Origin: Aliigemmobacter aestuarii
GTDB lineage: Bacteria; Pseudomonadota; Alphaproteobacteria; Rhodobacterales; Rhodobacteraceae
Assembly: GCF_004799285.1 (NCBI RefSeq)
Contig: NZ_SSND01000006.1
Span: forward strand, 24,490 to 88,489
Length of the DNA stretch: 64,000 nucleotides
Direction: 5' to 3'
Shown: positions 15,093-25,890 of the stretch, in pieces
Position numbering within the stretch: the stretch's first letter is position 1
Layout of the letters: each line of letters begins with the position of its first letter
The notes under the pieces: model-generated
Seen by the model: only the letters and a program-made list of their open reading frames with translations
Databases searched by the model: none
What the model was told of the DNA's origin: nothing
Position numbers and translations under genes: made by a program

Positions 15093-16094
15093 ATGGCGCA
15101 ACGCGATCCGTCGCCAGATCGCCAACCCCATGTTCCGGTGCTTCTGCGCCCGCTTCTGGCCGCTGTCGCCCCCATCAGCGGCGTCTGGCTTGACGGGACT
15201 TTCGGCGCGGGCGGCTATGCGCGCGGGCTGCTGGCCGCAGGCGCCGACCGTGTGATCGGGGTGGATCGCGACCCGCTCGCGCTGGACATGGCCGCAGGCT
15301 GGGCGGGCGACTATGGCGACCGGCTGCGCCTTGTGCAGGGCACATTCTCGGATCTCGACCAGCATGCCGGCGAACCGCTGGACGGGGTGGTTCTGGATCT
15401 GGGCGTGTCCTCAATGCAGCTTGACCAGGCCGAACGCGGGTTTTCCTTCCTGAAGGACGGGCCGCTGGACATGCGGATGGGGCAGGAAGGGCCTTCCGCC
15501 GCCGATCTGGTGAACGAGGCCGACGAGGCCGCGCTGGCCGATATCCTTTATCACTACGGCGAGGAACGCGCCTCGCGCCGGATCGCCCGCGCCATCGTGG
15601 CCGCCCGCGCCGTGGAGCCGATCACCACGACGCTGCGCCTCGCCGACATCGTGGCCGGATGCCTGCCGCGCCCGAAACCGGGGCAAAGCCACCCGGCGAC
15701 ACGCAGCTTCCAGGCGATCCGCATTGCCGTGAACGCGGAATTTTCCGAACTGGTGGAAGGGCTTGAGGCGGCCGAACGCGCGCTGAAACCCGGCGGCCTG
15801 CTGGCGGTCGTCACCTTTCACAGCCTTGAGGACCGGATCGTGAAGCGCTTCATGCAGCTTCGTTCCGGGCACGAGGGGCAGGGCAGCCGCCATGCCCCGG
15901 CGCGGGCGCAATCGGCCCCGGCCTTCGAACCCGTCACCCGCAAGGCGATCGGCCCGGACGAGGCGGAGCTCGCCGAAAACCCCCGCGCGCGGTCCGCCCT
16001 GCTGCGTGTCGCGCGCCGCACCTCGGCCCCTGCGGGCCATGTCGACCCGGCCGCCCTTGGCGTGCCCCAGATCAACCGGAAAGGACGTCGCTGA
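15093..16094 (+). CDS. rsmH: 16S rRNA m4C1402 methyltransferase RsmH (MraW)
   Basis: The 333-residue AdoMet-dependent enzyme N4-methylates C1402 of 16S rRNA near the P site. The MraW signatures are clear: [11 protein letters not shown] at the N-terminus, [14 protein letters not shown] (AdoMet site), [20 protein letters not shown], and [14 protein letters not shown] followed by the C-terminal [14 protein letters not shown]. It lies in its usual place between mraZ and ftsL, and its stop overlaps the ftsL start. Confidence 0.97.
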   Translation: MAQRDPSPDRQPHVPVLLRPLLAAVAPISGVWLDGTFGAGGYARGLLAAGADRVIGVDRDPLALDMAAGWAGDYGDRLRLVQGTFSDLDQHAGEPLDGVVLDLGVSSMQLDQAERGFSFLKDGPLDMRMGQEGPSAADLVNEADEAALADILYHYGEERASRRIARAIVAARAVEPITTTLRLADIVAGCLPRPKPGQSHPATRSFQAIRIAVNAEFSELVEGLEAAERALKPGGLLAVVTFHSLEDRIVKRFMQLRSGHEGQGSRHAPARAQSAPAFEPVTRKAIGPDEAELAENPRARSALLRVARRTSAPAGHVDPAALGVPQINRKGRR

Positions 16095-16441
16095 TGCGCC
16101 CCGTCTTCTATGTCCTCACCTTCCTCGCCGTGATGGGCCTTGGCTTCTGGGCCTACAAGCAGAACTACACCACGCAACAGGCGTTGCGCGATGTCGACGC
16201 CCTGCAATCCGAAATCGCCGACCTGCGCGAGGCGCTGGCGCTGCAACGCGCCGAATGGGCCTATCTGAACCGCCCCGACCGCCTGCGCGAACTGGCCACG
16301 ATCAACTTTGACCGGCTCGGGCTTTTGCCGATGGACCCGTCGCAATTCGGCGCGGCGCGTCAGGTGGCCTATCCCGCGCCGGTGCTGCCGGTGATCGAGG
16401 GGGCAATCGAGGTGATGGGCGAAACCGAGGGGGGCCTGTAA
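16094..16441 (+). CDS. ftsL: cell division protein FtsL
   Basis: A 115-residue bitopic membrane protein: a short N-terminus, one membrane segment (residues ~4-21) and a periplasmic coiled coil (~28-65, QQALRDVDALQSEIADLREAL). FtsL forms the FtsQLB complex that activates the septal synthase FtsWI. The family is poorly conserved; identification rests on size, topology, the RLRELATINFDRLGL block and position between rsmH and ftsI. The ATG overlaps the rsmH stop. Confidence 0.9.
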   Translation: MRPVFYVLTFLAVMGLGFWAYKQNYTTQQALRDVDALQSEIADLREALALQRAEWAYLNRPDRLRELATINFDRLGLLPMDPSQFGAARQVAYPAPVLPVIEGAIEVMGETEGGL

Positions 16442-16442
16442 G

Positions 16443-18230
16443 ATGATCCGCACGCCGCTGCGCCCGCTGGCGCGCATCCTGTCGGCCCGCGCCAAGGGCG
16501 AGAACCCCGACGCGATCGAACGCGAAAACCTGCGCCTGCGGCACGAGGCGATGCGCGACAAGGCGCGCACCCGCGCGGAACTGCGGCTTTTGCTGCTGGG
16601 GCTGGCCTTCTTCATGGCCTATGGCGTGATCGGCGCGCGCATGGGGCTGCTGGCGGCCTCCGAACCGATGGAACCGCGCGCCGCCGCCTCGGGTGCGCAG
16701 ATCCTGTCGCAGCGGGCCGACATCGCCGACCGCAACGGGCGCATCCTGGCCACCAACATGCTGACCCATTCGCTTTACGCCCATCCGCGCGACATGGTCG
16801 ATCCGGCACGGGTGGCGCGCGAACTGGCGGCGATCTTCCCCGACATGGACGCGGCTGCGCTGGAACGGCGGTTCACCGACGGGCGCAGCTTCATGTGGAT
16901 CCGCAAGGTCCTGTCGCCCGAACAGATGCAGAAGGTGCACGAAATCGGCGACCCCGGCCTTCTGTTCGGCCCGCGCGAGATGCGCGTCTATCCGAACGGT
17001 GACCTGGCTGCGCATGTCCTGGGCGGGGCGTCCTTCGGGGCCGAAGGCGTCCATTCGGCCGAGGTGATCGGCACCGCCGGCATCGAAAAGGCACTGGACG
17101 CCCGGCTTCGCGATCCGGCGCAGGCGGGCGAGCCGCTGATGCTGTCGATCGACATGACCATCCAGGCCGCCGTCGAGGAAATCCTGGGCGCCGGCATGCA
17201 GATGATGAACGCCAAGGGTGCCGCCGCGATCCTGATGGATTCCCGCACGGGCGAGATCCTGTCCCTGGCCTCGCTGCCGGATTTCGACCCGAACGACCGC
17301 CCGAACCCGCTGGTCAAGGGCGATCCGGGCGACAGCCCGCTGTTCAATCGCGCCGTGCAGGGCGTCTATGAACTGGGTTCGACCTTCAAGATCTTCGCCA
17401 CCGCCCAGGCGATGGAACTGGGGCTGGTGAACGCGGATACGATGGTGGACGCCAATGCACCGATGCAATGGGGCAAGCACCGGATCAAGGAATTCCAGAA
17501 CAAGAACTACGGCCCGCTTCTGTCGGTCACGGATGTGATCGTGAAGTCCTCGAACGTGGGCACGGCGCGGCTTGCGCTTCAGATCGGCGGGTTGCGGCAG
17601 CAGGCCTTCCTGAAATCGCTTGGCTTCTTCGATCCGACCCCGCTGGAACTGGTCGAAGCCCCCGGCGCAAAGCCTCTGTTGCCGCCGAAGTGGCCTGAAA
17701 TCGTAACAATCACAACGTCTTATGGGCACGGGATGTCGGCAAGCCCGATGCATCTGGCCGCCGCCTATGCGACGATCGCCAATGGCGGGATCGCGGTGAA
17801 GCCGACGCTTCTGAAGCGCGACACCCCGGCCGAGGGCGTGCGCGTCCTGTCCGAACCCGTGGCGCGCGCCTCGGTCGACATGCTGCGCCAGGTGGTGACG
17901 CGGGGCACGGCCTCGATGGCCGAGGTCGAGGGCTATGCGGTCGCGGGCAAGACCGGCACCGCCGACAAGCCCAAGCGCACCGGCGGCTATTACAAGGACA
18001 AGGTGATCAACACCTTTGCCGCCATGTTCCCGGCCGATGACCCGCGCTATGTGCTGATCGTCACGCTGGACGAACCGGTGAACACGATGGGGACGGAGCC
18101 CCGCCGCACCGCAGGCTGGACAGCCGTGCCGGTCGCGGCCGAGATCATCCGCCGCAGCGCGCCCCTGCTGGGTCTGAGGCCGGTCATTGAACTTGGCCCC
18201 CCGGATGGGATAACAGCCGTGCGCAATTGA
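16443..18230 (+). CDS. ftsI: septal peptidoglycan transpeptidase FtsI (PBP3)
   Basis: A 595-residue class B penicillin-binding protein. One membrane segment at ~48-70 anchors it; residues ~90-220 form the dimerisation domain (ADIADRNGRILATNM). In the transpeptidase domain the catalytic STFK is at 313-316 (Ser313), SSN at 369-371 and KTG at 503-505, so all three active-site motifs are intact. It crosslinks septal peptidoglycan with FtsW. It starts one base after the ftsL stop. Confidence 0.97.
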   Translation: MIRTPLRPLARILSARAKGENPDAIERENLRLRHEAMRDKARTRAELRLLLLGLAFFMAYGVIGARMGLLAASEPMEPRAAASGAQILSQRADIADRNGRILATNMLTHSLYAHPRDMVDPARVARELAAIFPDMDAAALERRFTDGRSFMWIRKVLSPEQMQKVHEIGDPGLLFGPREMRVYPNGDLAAHVLGGASFGAEGVHSAEVIGTAGIEKALDARLRDPAQAGEPLMLSIDMTIQAAVEEILGAGMQMMNAKGAAAILMDSRTGEILSLASLPDFDPNDRPNPLVKGDPGDSPLFNRAVQGVYELGSTFKIFATAQAMELGLVNADTMVDANAPMQWGKHRIKEFQNKNYGPLLSVTDVIVKSSNVGTARLALQIGGLRQQAFLKSLGFFDPTPLELVEAPGAKPLLPPKWPEIVTITTSYGHGMSASPMHLAAAYATIANGGIAVKPTLLKRDTPAEGVRVLSEPVARASVDMLRQVVTRGTASMAEVEGYAVAGKTGTADKPKRTGGYYKDKVINTFAAMFPADDPRYVLIVTLDEPVNTMGTEPRRTAGWTAVPVAAEIIRRSAPLLGLRPVIELGPPDGITAVRN

Positions 18231-18258
18231 CGGACCGGGATCGGCGCGGGGGCAGGGC

Positions 18259-19740
18259 ATGACGGCGGGCACGAAGACACTGGCGGAACTGGGCCTGACG
18301 GCACGCGGCGGACGCGGCGCAACGGTCACGGGGCTTGCCGTGGACAGCCGGGCGGTGAAGCCCGGCTTTCTGTTTGCGGCGCTGCCCGGCAGCCGCGTGC
18401 ATGGCGGCGAGTTCATCGAATATGCGCTGCGGATGGGCGCGGTCGCGATCCTGACCGATGCCGAAGGCGAACGGCTTGCGGCAGGGGCGCTTGAGGGAAC
18501 CGAGGCGGCGGTGGTGCTGTGCGCGGATCCGCATCAGGCGCTGGCCGGCGCGGCGGCGCTCTGGTTCGGGGCGCAGCCCGAAACGATGGTCGCCGTGACC
18601 GGCACCAACGGCAAGACATCCGTCGCCACCTTCACCCGGCAGATCTGGATGGCGCTTGGCCATGCCGCCATCAACATCGGCACGACCGGCGTCGAGGGCG
18701 CGTGGGAGGCCCCTTCGGCCCACACCACGCCCGACCCGATCACGCTTCACCGGATGCTGGCCGATGCGGCGGCGGCCGGTGTCACCCATGCGGCGATGGA
18801 AGCCTCAAGCCACGGGCTTGACCAGAAGCGGATGGACGGCGTGCGCCTTGCCGCGGCCGGGTTCACCAACTTCACCCAGGACCATCTGGATTACCACAAG
18901 ACGTTCGAGGCCTATTTCGATGCCAAGGCGGGTTTGTTCGACCGGCTCCTGCCGCCCGAGGGCGCGGCGGTCATCAACCTGAACGATCCGCGTGGGGCCG
19001 ACATGGCGGCCATTGCCCGCGACCGGGGCCACCGGCTGATCACGGTGGGCAGTGACGGGTCTTGCGACCTGTCGATCGCCGCGCAGCGGTTCGACGCCAC
19101 CGGGCAGGAGGTGCGCTATCTCTGGCAGGGACAGCCGCATCAGGTGCGGCTGAACCTGATCGGCGGCTTCCAGGCGGAAAACGTCGCGCTGGCCGCCGGG
19201 CTGGTCATCGGCGCGGGCACGCCGCCCGCCGATGTCTTTGCCGTCCTGCCCCGGCTTTCGGGCGTGCGGGGGCGGATGCAGCTGGCCGCGACGCGCGGCA
19301 ATGGCGCGGCGGTCTATGTCGATTACGCCCATACGCCCGATGCGATCCAGACCGCGCTGCGTGCGCTGCGCCCGCATGTCATGGGGCGGCTTGTCATCGT
19401 CTTTGGCGCGGGCGGCGACCGCGACCGGGGCAAGCGCCCGTTGATGGGCGAGGCCGCGCGCGAGAATGCCGACGTGCTGTTCGTGACCGATGACAATCCC
19501 CGCAGCGAGGACCCCGCCGCCATCCGGGCCGAGATCATGGCCGCCTGTCCCGAGGCGAACGAGGTGGGCGACCGGGCCGAGGCGATCCTGCGCGGCGTCG
19601 ATGCCCTTGGGCCGGGCGATGCGTTGCTGATCGCGGGCAAGGGGCATGAGACGGGGCAGATCATCAAGGGAGAGGTCTATCCCTTCGACGACGTGGAACA
19701 GGCTTCGATTGCCGTGGCCGCCCTGGATGGGGTGATCTGA
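18259..19740 (+). CDS. murE: UDP-MurNAc-L-Ala-D-Glu:meso-diaminopimelate ligase MurE
   Basis: A 493-residue cytoplasmic Mur ligase that adds meso-diaminopimelate to the stem peptide. The ATP loop GTNGKT is at 115-120. The DNPRSEDP block near residue 415 contains the DNPR motif that marks meso-DAP rather than lysine specificity. The ligase motif EASSHGLDQKR and the central GARGDRD-like stretch (FGAGGDRDRGKRP) are present. Its stop overlaps the murF start (TGATG). Confidence 0.97.
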   Translation: MTAGTKTLAELGLTARGGRGATVTGLAVDSRAVKPGFLFAALPGSRVHGGEFIEYALRMGAVAILTDAEGERLAAGALEGTEAAVVLCADPHQALAGAAALWFGAQPETMVAVTGTNGKTSVATFTRQIWMALGHAAINIGTTGVEGAWEAPSAHTTPDPITLHRMLADAAAAGVTHAAMEASSHGLDQKRMDGVRLAAAGFTNFTQDHLDYHKTFEAYFDAKAGLFDRLLPPEGAAVINLNDPRGADMAAIARDRGHRLITVGSDGSCDLSIAAQRFDATGQEVRYLWQGQPHQVRLNLIGGFQAENVALAAGLVIGAGTPPADVFAVLPRLSGVRGRMQLAATRGNGAAVYVDYAHTPDAIQTALRALRPHVMGRLVIVFGAGGDRDRGKRPLMGEAARENADVLFVTDDNPRSEDPAAIRAEIMAACPEANEVGDRAEAILRGVDALGPGDALLIAGKGHETGQIIKGEVYPFDDVEQASIAVAALDGVI

Positions 19741-21188
19741 TGGCCGCGCCGCTCTGGACCTCTGCCGATGCCGCTGCCGCCACGGGCGGACGCACGACCG
19801 CCGACTGGACCGCGACGGGCGTCTCGATCGACACCCGGACCCTTGCGCCCGGCGACCTGTTCGTCGCGCTGAAGGATGTCCGCGACGGGCACGACTTTGT
19901 CGCGCAGGCGCTGGAAAAGGGCGCCGCCGCCGCTCTGGTCAGCCGTGTCCCCGAAGGCGTGTCGCCCGACGCGCCGCTTCTTGTCGTGCCCGACGTGCTG
20001 GCGGCGCTTGCCGATCTGGGCCGGGCCGCGCGTGCCCGGACAACCGCGCGCGTGGTCGGTGTGACCGGGTCGGTCGGCAAGACCTCGACCAAGGAAATGC
20101 TGCGGCAGGTGTTGGGCGGGCAGGGCGCGGTTCACGCGGCCGAGGCCAGCTACAACAACCACTGGGGCGTGCCCCTGACGTTGGCGCGGATGCCCGCCGA
20201 CACCGATTTCGCCGTGATCGAGATCGGCATGAACCATCCCGGCGAAATCGCGCCGCTGGCGCGGATGGCCGATCTGGACGTGGCGATGATCACCACGGTC
20301 GCGCCGGCGCATCTGTTCAGCTTCGAAAGCATCGAAGGCATCGCGCATGAAAAGGCCTCGATCCTCGAAGGGTTGCGGCCCGGTGGCGCGGCGATCCTGC
20401 CCGCCGATCTGGCGGTGACGCCGATCCTGACCGACAAGGCCGCCGCCCTGGGCGCGCGCCTTGTGCTTTTCGGCGAGGCACCGGGCGCCGATTACCGGCT
20501 GACGCAGGCACAACTGACCGCCGATACCACCGTGGCCCAGGGCCAGACACCGGTCGGCCCCCGGCTTTTCAAGGTGATGACGCCCGGGCGGCATTTCGCC
20601 GTCAACGCGCTGGCGGTTCTGGCGGTGGCCGATGCGCTTGGTCTTGATCCGACCATCGCTGCCCATGACCTTGGCCGCTGGTCGCCGCCCGCCGGTCGCG
20701 GCACCCGCGAACGGATCCTTCTTGATCTGGTGGAAGAGGCGGGTTTCGACCTGATCGACGACGCCTTCAACGCCAATCCCGCCTCGATGGCCGCAAGCCT
20801 CGAGGTGCTGGCCCTGACCCGGCCCACCGATGGCGTGGGCCGCGTGCAGGAGGGCCGCCGGATCGCGGTTCTGGGCGACATGCTGGAACTGGGCGAAACC
20901 GAACTGGCGCTTCATGCCGACATCGCCCGGCATCCGGCGCTGGCCTCGGTCGCGGTCGTGCATTGTGTCGGCCCCCGGATGCGGGCGCTGCATGAGGCGC
21001 TGCCCCGCCGCCAGCGCGGCGAATGGGTGGAAACCGCCCCCGAACTTGCCGCCCGCATCCATCACTTGATCGACGCGGGCGACGTGGTGCTGGTGAAAGG
21101 GTCCAAGGGGATCAAGGTCAGCCTTGTTGTTGACGCGCTCAAGAAACTGGGGCAAGCGACCGCCTCCAAGACCGATGGGACCGAGTGA
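19740..21188 (+). CDS. murF: UDP-MurNAc-tripeptide:D-Ala-D-Ala ligase MurF
   Basis: A 482-residue Mur ligase that completes the pentapeptide by adding D-Ala-D-Ala. The ATP loop GSVGKTS begins at residue 110. EIGMNHPGEI and DDAFNANPASM are diagnostic MurF blocks. Its ATG overlaps the murE stop and the next start (mraY) directly abuts, so translation is coupled. Confidence 0.97.
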   Translation: MAAPLWTSADAAAATGGRTTADWTATGVSIDTRTLAPGDLFVALKDVRDGHDFVAQALEKGAAAALVSRVPEGVSPDAPLLVVPDVLAALADLGRAARARTTARVVGVTGSVGKTSTKEMLRQVLGGQGAVHAAEASYNNHWGVPLTLARMPADTDFAVIEIGMNHPGEIAPLARMADLDVAMITTVAPAHLFSFESIEGIAHEKASILEGLRPGGAAILPADLAVTPILTDKAAALGARLVLFGEAPGADYRLTQAQLTADTTVAQGQTPVGPRLFKVMTPGRHFAVNALAVLAVADALGLDPTIAAHDLGRWSPPAGRGTRERILLDLVEEAGFDLIDDAFNANPASMAASLEVLALTRPTDGVGRVQEGRRIAVLGDMLELGETELALHADIARHPALASVAVVHCVGPRMRALHEALPRRQRGEWVETAPELAARIHHLIDAGDVVLVKGSKGIKVSLVVDALKKLGQATASKTDGTE

Positions 21189-22271
21189 ATGCTGTATCTG
21201 CTGACCGAATTCTCCGATGGCGGGGACGTCTTCAACCTCTTCCGCTACATCACCTTCCGGGCGGGCGGGGCTTTCGTGACCGCGCTCGTCTTCGGGTTCA
21301 TGTTCGGTCGCCCGCTGATCAACCTGCTGCGCCGCAAGCAGGGCAAGGGCCAGCCGATCCGCGATGACGGCCCGGCCACGCATTTCGCCAAGGCGGGCAC
21401 CCCCACGATGGGGGGGCTTCTGATCCTGTCGGCGCTTCTGTTTTCCACGCTGATGTGGGCAAGGCTCGACAATCCCTATGTCTGGATCGTGCTTCTGGTC
21501 ACCTTCGGCTTCGGCCTGATCGGCTTTGCCGACGATTTCGCCAAGGTCACGAAGCAGAACACCAAAGGGGTGTCGTCGCGGCTGCGGTTCCTGCTGGGGC
21601 TGGTGATCGCGGGGCTGGCGGCCTTTGCGGCGGCCTCGTTCCACCCGCCCGCGCTGACCAATGAACTGGCCTTCCCCTTCTTCAAGGATGCGCTGCTGAA
21701 CCTCGGAATCTTCTTCGTGCCGTTCGGGATGATCGTGATCGTCGGCGCGGCCAATGCGGTGAACCTGACCGACGGTCTGGACGGGCTGGCCATCATGCCG
21801 GTGATGATCGCGGCCGGAACGCTTGGCGTGATCGCCTATGTCGTGGGCAACTTCAACTTCACCGAATATCTGGGCGTGCATTTCGTGCCCGGCACGGGCG
21901 AATTGCTGATCTTCACCGCGGCGCTGTTCGGCGGAGGCCTCGGGTTCCTGTGGTACAACGCCCCGCCCGCGGCCGTCTTCATGGGCGATACCGGGTCGCT
22001 TGCGCTTGGCGGCGCGCTTGGCGCGATCGCGGTCTGCACCAAGCACGAGATCGTGCTGGCGATCGTCGGCGGTCTTTTCGTCGTCGAGGCGCTGAGTGTG
22101 ATCATCCAGGTGCTTTACTTCAAACGCACCGGGCGGCGCGTGTTCCTGATGGCGCCGATCCACCACCATTTCGAAAAGAAGGGATGGGCCGAGCCGCAGA
22201 TCGTGATCCGCTTCTGGATCATCTCGCTGATCCTCGCGCTGATCGGCCTTGCCACGCTGAAGGTGCGTTGA
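21189..22271 (+). CDS. mraY: phospho-MurNAc-pentapeptide transferase MraY
   Basis: A 360-residue polytopic inner-membrane enzyme with ten membrane segments that attaches phospho-MurNAc-pentapeptide to undecaprenyl phosphate to give lipid I. The signatures [15 protein letters not shown] (catalytic aspartates), [10 protein letters not shown] and [15 protein letters not shown] are all present, as is the terminal [19 protein letters not shown] block. The start directly follows the murF stop. A gap of ~200 bp follows before the next gene. Confidence 0.98.
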   Translation: MLYLLTEFSDGGDVFNLFRYITFRAGGAFVTALVFGFMFGRPLINLLRRKQGKGQPIRDDGPATHFAKAGTPTMGGLLILSALLFSTLMWARLDNPYVWIVLLVTFGFGLIGFADDFAKVTKQNTKGVSSRLRFLLGLVIAGLAAFAAASFHPPALTNELAFPFFKDALLNLGIFFVPFGMIVIVGAANAVNLTDGLDGLAIMPVMIAAGTLGVIAYVVGNFNFTEYLGVHFVPGTGELLIFTAALFGGGLGFLWYNAPPAAVFMGDTGSLALGGALGAIAVCTKHEIVLAIVGGLFVVEALSVIIQVLYFKRTGRRVFLMAPIHHHFEKKGWAEPQIVIRFWIISLILALIGLATLKVR

Positions 22272-22467
22272 CCGCACGCCCGGATGGGGCTATCCCTGCG
22301 GCATGTCCACCAAGCGCTGACGGAGCGTTGATGTCAGAGAATGTCACACTTGCCTGACAGCATGACCCGGCCCTGAACGGGGCCGGTCCGGAGCTGTCAT
22401 GAGCAAGAACGCGCGGCCTGCGACAGGCGCCGCGGGTTTGACGTGACTTTTTCGACGGACATTTCCG

Positions 22468-22728
22468 ATGAACATATCCAAGGCAGAACAGCGCGTTCTG
22501 CATGTGCTGGCCCTCGGTGGCCTGATCCGCCATGAGTTCGATGACCGTGGGCGGCTTTCAGACGTCACCTGCTTTACCCGCGACGGTCTGGTTCTGGCTG
22601 ATTGTGACATGGCGCTGTTTCAACGCCTGCGCAGACGCCGCCTGATCGGCTCGCTAGGTGGGGCGCCCTACCGGATTACCCTCAAGGGTCGCCGGGCGGT
22701 GCGCGCCCAACCCGACAATCAGGGCTAG
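22468..22728 (+). CDS. YjhX-family (UPF0386) small protein
   Basis: An 86-residue basic protein that matches the YjhX/UPF0386 family along its whole length: MNISKAEQRVLHVLALGG, then CFTRDGLVLADCDMALFQRLR and PYRITLKGRRAVRAQ. The fold is predicted as a winged helix. E. coli YjhX has been proposed as a topoisomerase-inhibiting toxin paired with YjhQ, but no yjhQ-like acetyltransferase gene is adjacent here. It sits between mraY and murD with gaps on both sides (196 and 154 bp), so it may have its own promoter. Its role in a division cluster is unknown. Confidence 0.8.
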   Translation: MNISKAEQRVLHVLALGGLIRHEFDDRGRLSDVTCFTRDGLVLADCDMALFQRLRRRRLIGSLGGAPYRITLKGRRAVRAQPDNQG

Positions 22729-22743
22729 AGGGCGGGGCCGCCC

Positions 22744-22767
22744 CCATTTTCTGTCCTTAAATATCCC
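22744..22767 (-). repeat. dispersed intergenic repeat, copy D (minus orientation, diverged)
   Basis: On the minus strand the sequence reads GGGATATTT followed by AAGGACAGAAAATGG, preceded by a run of C and G able to fold into hairpins (up to ~22800). It resembles the copies after the radical SAM, P450 and ureohydrolase genes but has several changes. Confidence 0.45.
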
Positions 22768-22882
22768 ACGGGGGGTCCGGGGGGTGTGAAACCCCCCGGC
22801 CTCGCCGCCGCAGTCCCGCCCGGCCCCTTTCCTTGCCCTTCGCGCCCGGCTATGCCTTGGGGCATCGAACAGGGGGCAAGGC

Positions 22883-24283
22883 ATGATCGCGGTGCAGGGT
22901 GTGCAGGGGCAGAAGGTCGCGGTGCTGGGCCTCGGCCGGTCGGGGCTGGCCACGGCGCGGGCGCTGGTTGCGGGCGGGGCCGAGCCGCTTTTGTGGGATG
23001 ACAGCCCCGAAGCGCGCGCCAAGGCCGAGGCGGAAGGGTTTACCTGCCATGACCTGACGCGCAACGCGGCCTTCGAGGGTGTGGCCGCGCTGGTCGTCTC
23101 GCCCGGCATCCCGCATCTCTACCCCGCGCCCAATCCGGTGATCGCCCGGGCGATGGATCTTGGCGTGCCGGTCGACAATGACATCGGCCTGTTCTTCCGC
23201 AGTCTCTCGACCCCGGAATGGGACAATTTCGACACCGTGCCGCGCGTCATTTGCGTTACCGGGTCGAACGGGAAATCCACGACCACGGCGCTGATCCACC
23301 ACATCCTGGCCGAGGCCGGGCGACCGACGCAGATGGCGGGCAACATCGGGCGTGGGGTCCTGGATATCGACCCGCCGGGCGAGGGCGAGGTGATCGTGCT
23401 GGAACTGTCCAGCTATCAGACCGACCTTGCCCGTGCGCTGACGCCCGATGTGGCGGTCTTCACCAACCTGTCGCCAGATCATCTGGACCGGCATGCCGGC
23501 ATGGGCGGGTATTTCGCGGCCAAGCGGCGGCTTTTCGCCGAGGGCGGGCCGGACCGCGCGGTGATCGGCGTGGACGAGGTTGAGGGGCGCTATCTGGCCA
23601 ACCAGCTGGCGCAGGGCGCAGGGGATGACCGGGTGATCCGCATCTCGTCGGGCCAGAAGCTTGACGCCTTTGGCTGGTCGGTCTTTGCCCGCAAGGGGTT
23701 TCTGGCTGAATGGCGGCATGGCCGGCAGATCGCCTCGATCGACCTGCGCGAGGTGAAGGGCCTGCCGGGCGCGCACAACCACCAGAACGCCTGCGCCGCC
23801 TATGCGGCGGTCCGCAGCCTGGGCCTTGCCCCCAGGCAGATCGAGGCGGCGTTGCATTCCTTCGGCGGCCTGCCGCACCGCAGCCAGCTTGTGGGCGAAC
23901 GGGGGGGCGTCCGGTTTGTCAACGACAGCAAGGCCACCAACGTCGACAGCGCGGCCAAGGCGCTTCAGGCCTTCCCGCGCATCCGCTGGATCGCGGGCGG
24001 CATGGGCAAGGACGGCGGCATCGCCGCGTTGCAGCCGTTCCTCGGGTCTGTGGTCAAGGCCTATCTGATCGGCCATTCGGCGCGCGACTTCGCGCTTCAG
24101 ATCGGCCAGACCCCGCACGAGATCTGCGAGACGATGGACCGCGCCGTGGCGCGGGCCGCCGAAGAGGCGCAGGCGGGCGAAGTCGTGCTTCTGGCGCCCG
24201 CGGCCGCGAGTTTCGACCAGTATCCGAACTTCGAAAAGCGCGGCGAGGATTTCACCGCCCGCGTGCGCGCGCTGATCGGCTGA
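22883..24283 (+). CDS. murD: UDP-MurNAc-L-alanine:D-glutamate ligase MurD
   Basis: A 466-residue Mur ligase that adds D-glutamate. It has an N-terminal Rossmann-like domain ([17 protein letters not shown], residues ~12-28), the ATP loop GSNGKST at 127-133, LELSSYQTD, and the C-terminal [17 protein letters not shown] and [11 protein letters not shown]. The start follows a ~150-bp intergenic stretch after the YjhX-like gene. Confidence 0.97.
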   Translation: MIAVQGVQGQKVAVLGLGRSGLATARALVAGGAEPLLWDDSPEARAKAEAEGFTCHDLTRNAAFEGVAALVVSPGIPHLYPAPNPVIARAMDLGVPVDNDIGLFFRSLSTPEWDNFDTVPRVICVTGSNGKSTTTALIHHILAEAGRPTQMAGNIGRGVLDIDPPGEGEVIVLELSSYQTDLARALTPDVAVFTNLSPDHLDRHAGMGGYFAAKRRLFAEGGPDRAVIGVDEVEGRYLANQLAQGAGDDRVIRISSGQKLDAFGWSVFARKGFLAEWRHGRQIASIDLREVKGLPGAHNHQNACAAYAAVRSLGLAPRQIEAALHSFGGLPHRSQLVGERGGVRFVNDSKATNVDSAAKALQAFPRIRWIAGGMGKDGGIAALQPFLGSVVKAYLIGHSARDFALQIGQTPHEICETMDRAVARAAEEAQAGEVVLLAPAAASFDQYPNFEKRGEDFTARVRALIG

Positions 24284-24387
24284 TCCGTCCCGCCGCCCGG
24301 CACCTGTCCCGCGCTTCGCCCCGTCGCCCCGCAATCGCCGCAATCGCAGCCGATACTGCCGGGGTTTTGCGACCAAAGGAGTGCGAG

Positions 24388-24591
24388 TTGTTCGAGCGTT
24401 GGAAGAAGCGGCGCGAAGCCGAACGCATGGCGCGTTACATCACACATCCGCGCGACGCGCGGCGGATGGACGGCGATGTGCCGTCCTACTGGGGGCAGGT
24501 CGGGCGCATTCTTCTTTTCGATGCGCTGGTGCTGGCCGGGCTTGTCCATGCGCTGATGCGGCTCGGCGTGGTCCCGCCGCTGAACGGCTGA
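24388..24591 (+). CDS. small single-span membrane protein between murD and ftsW
   Basis: A 67-residue protein starting at TTG, with AAAGGA (24375-24380) seven bases upstream. The N-terminal ~40 residues are very basic and charged (ERWKKRREAERMARYI); the C-terminus has one membrane segment (residues ~43-60, ILLFDALVLAGLVHALMRLGV). I do not recognise a named family. It fits neatly between murD and ftsW, inside the division operon, which suggests expression with the division machinery. Any role in it is inference. An alternative start is the internal ATG at 24427. Confidence 0.6.
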   Translation: MFERWKKRREAERMARYITHPRDARRMDGDVPSYWGQVGRILLFDALVLAGLVHALMRLGVVPPLNG

Positions 24592-24719
24592 GCCCGTCCC
24601 GGACCTTGCCCGGGGGATGACGAACCCCTAGCCATGGGCGCCGTTCTGGTCTAATGTTTGCCCAACAGACCCGGGGACACATCCGGGCAGAGGCAAGCAG
24701 GCGTATTCAGGCGGTTCCC

Positions 24720-25886
24720 ATGACTGAGATGGTCTATGGCTCGGCCCCCGTGCGGGTGACAGAGCCGGTTCTACCCAAATGGTGGCGCACCATCGACAAA
24801 TGGTCGATGACGGCCGTGCTGGTGCTGTTCGGGATCGGGCTTTTGCTGGGCCTGGCCGCCTCGGTTCCGCTGGCCGAACGCAACGGGCTCGACCCGTTCT
24901 TCTATGTCCAGCGGCAGGCCATCTTCGGCGGGCTCGGCATCGCGACGATGATCGGCGTGTCGATGATGCCGCCGGGAATGGTGCGGCGGATCGCTGTCCT
25001 GGGCTTCATGGGTGCGTTGCTTTCGCTTGCGCTCTTGCCCTTCATCGGAACCGATTTCGGCAAGGGCGCGGTGCGCTGGTTCTCGTTCGGCTTCGCTTCG
25101 GTCCAGCCTTCGGAATTCCTCAAGCCCTGCTTCATCATCCTGACCGCCTGGCTGATGGCCGCCGCCCAGGATCTGAACGGGCCGCCGGGGCGGATGATCT
25201 CGTTCGGGCTTGCGGTGACGATCGTCCTTCTGCTGGCGATCCAGCCCGATTTCGGACAGGCCGCGCTGGTCCTGTTCGGCTGGGGCGTGGTCTATTTCGT
25301 CGCGGGCGCGCCGATGACGCTGATCCTGGTGATCCTGGGCCTTGTGGGCGTGGCCTCGGTCTTTGCCTATAACACCTCGGAACATTTCGCCCGCCGCATC
25401 GACGGCTTCCTCTCGCCCGAGGTCGATCCCCGCACGCAGCTTGGCTATGCCACGAACGCCATCCAGGAGGGCGGCTTCTTCGGCGTGGGTGTGGGCGAGG
25501 GGCAGGTGAAATGGTCGCTGCCCGACGCGCATACCGATTTCATCATCGCCGTCGCGGCCGAGGAATACGGCCTTGTCCTCGTCCTCTGCATCATCGCGCT
25601 TTATGCCACGATCGTGGTGCGGTCGCTGCTGCGCCTGATGCGCGAACGCGATCCCTTCATCCGGCTGGCCGGGGCGGGCCTTGCCTGCATCTTCGGGGTG
25701 CAGGCGATGATCAACATGGGCGTGGCGGTGCGGCTTCTGCCCGCCAAGGGGATGACGCTGCCCTTCGTCAGCTACGGCGGTTCGTCCGTCATCGCCGCCG
25801 GGATCACCGTCGGGGCGCTGCTGGCGATGACGCGGAGCCGTCCGCAGGGCGAGATCGGCGACATTTTCGCCCGCCGGGGGCGGTAG
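24720..25886 (+). CDS. ftsW: septal peptidoglycan glycosyltransferase FtsW
   Basis: A 388-residue SEDS-family protein with about ten membrane segments that polymerises lipid II at the septum with FtsI. Typical SEDS blocks are present: [54 protein letters not shown] and [17 protein letters not shown]. The start at 24720 gives the standard short cytoplasmic N-terminus; no strong ribosome site is visible. murG follows after 4 bases. Confidence 0.96.
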   Translation: MTEMVYGSAPVRVTEPVLPKWWRTIDKWSMTAVLVLFGIGLLLGLAASVPLAERNGLDPFFYVQRQAIFGGLGIATMIGVSMMPPGMVRRIAVLGFMGALLSLALLPFIGTDFGKGAVRWFSFGFASVQPSEFLKPCFIILTAWLMAAAQDLNGPPGRMISFGLAVTIVLLLAIQPDFGQAALVLFGWGVVYFVAGAPMTLILVILGLVGVASVFAYNTSEHFARRIDGFLSPEVDPRTQLGYATNAIQEGGFFGVGVGEGQVKWSLPDAHTDFIIAVAAEEYGLVLVLCIIALYATIVVRSLLRLMRERDPFIRLAGAGLACIFGVQAMINMGVAVRLLPAKGMTLPFVSYGGSSVIAAGITVGALLAMTRSRPQGEIGDIFARRGR

Positions 25887-25890
25887 GGCC

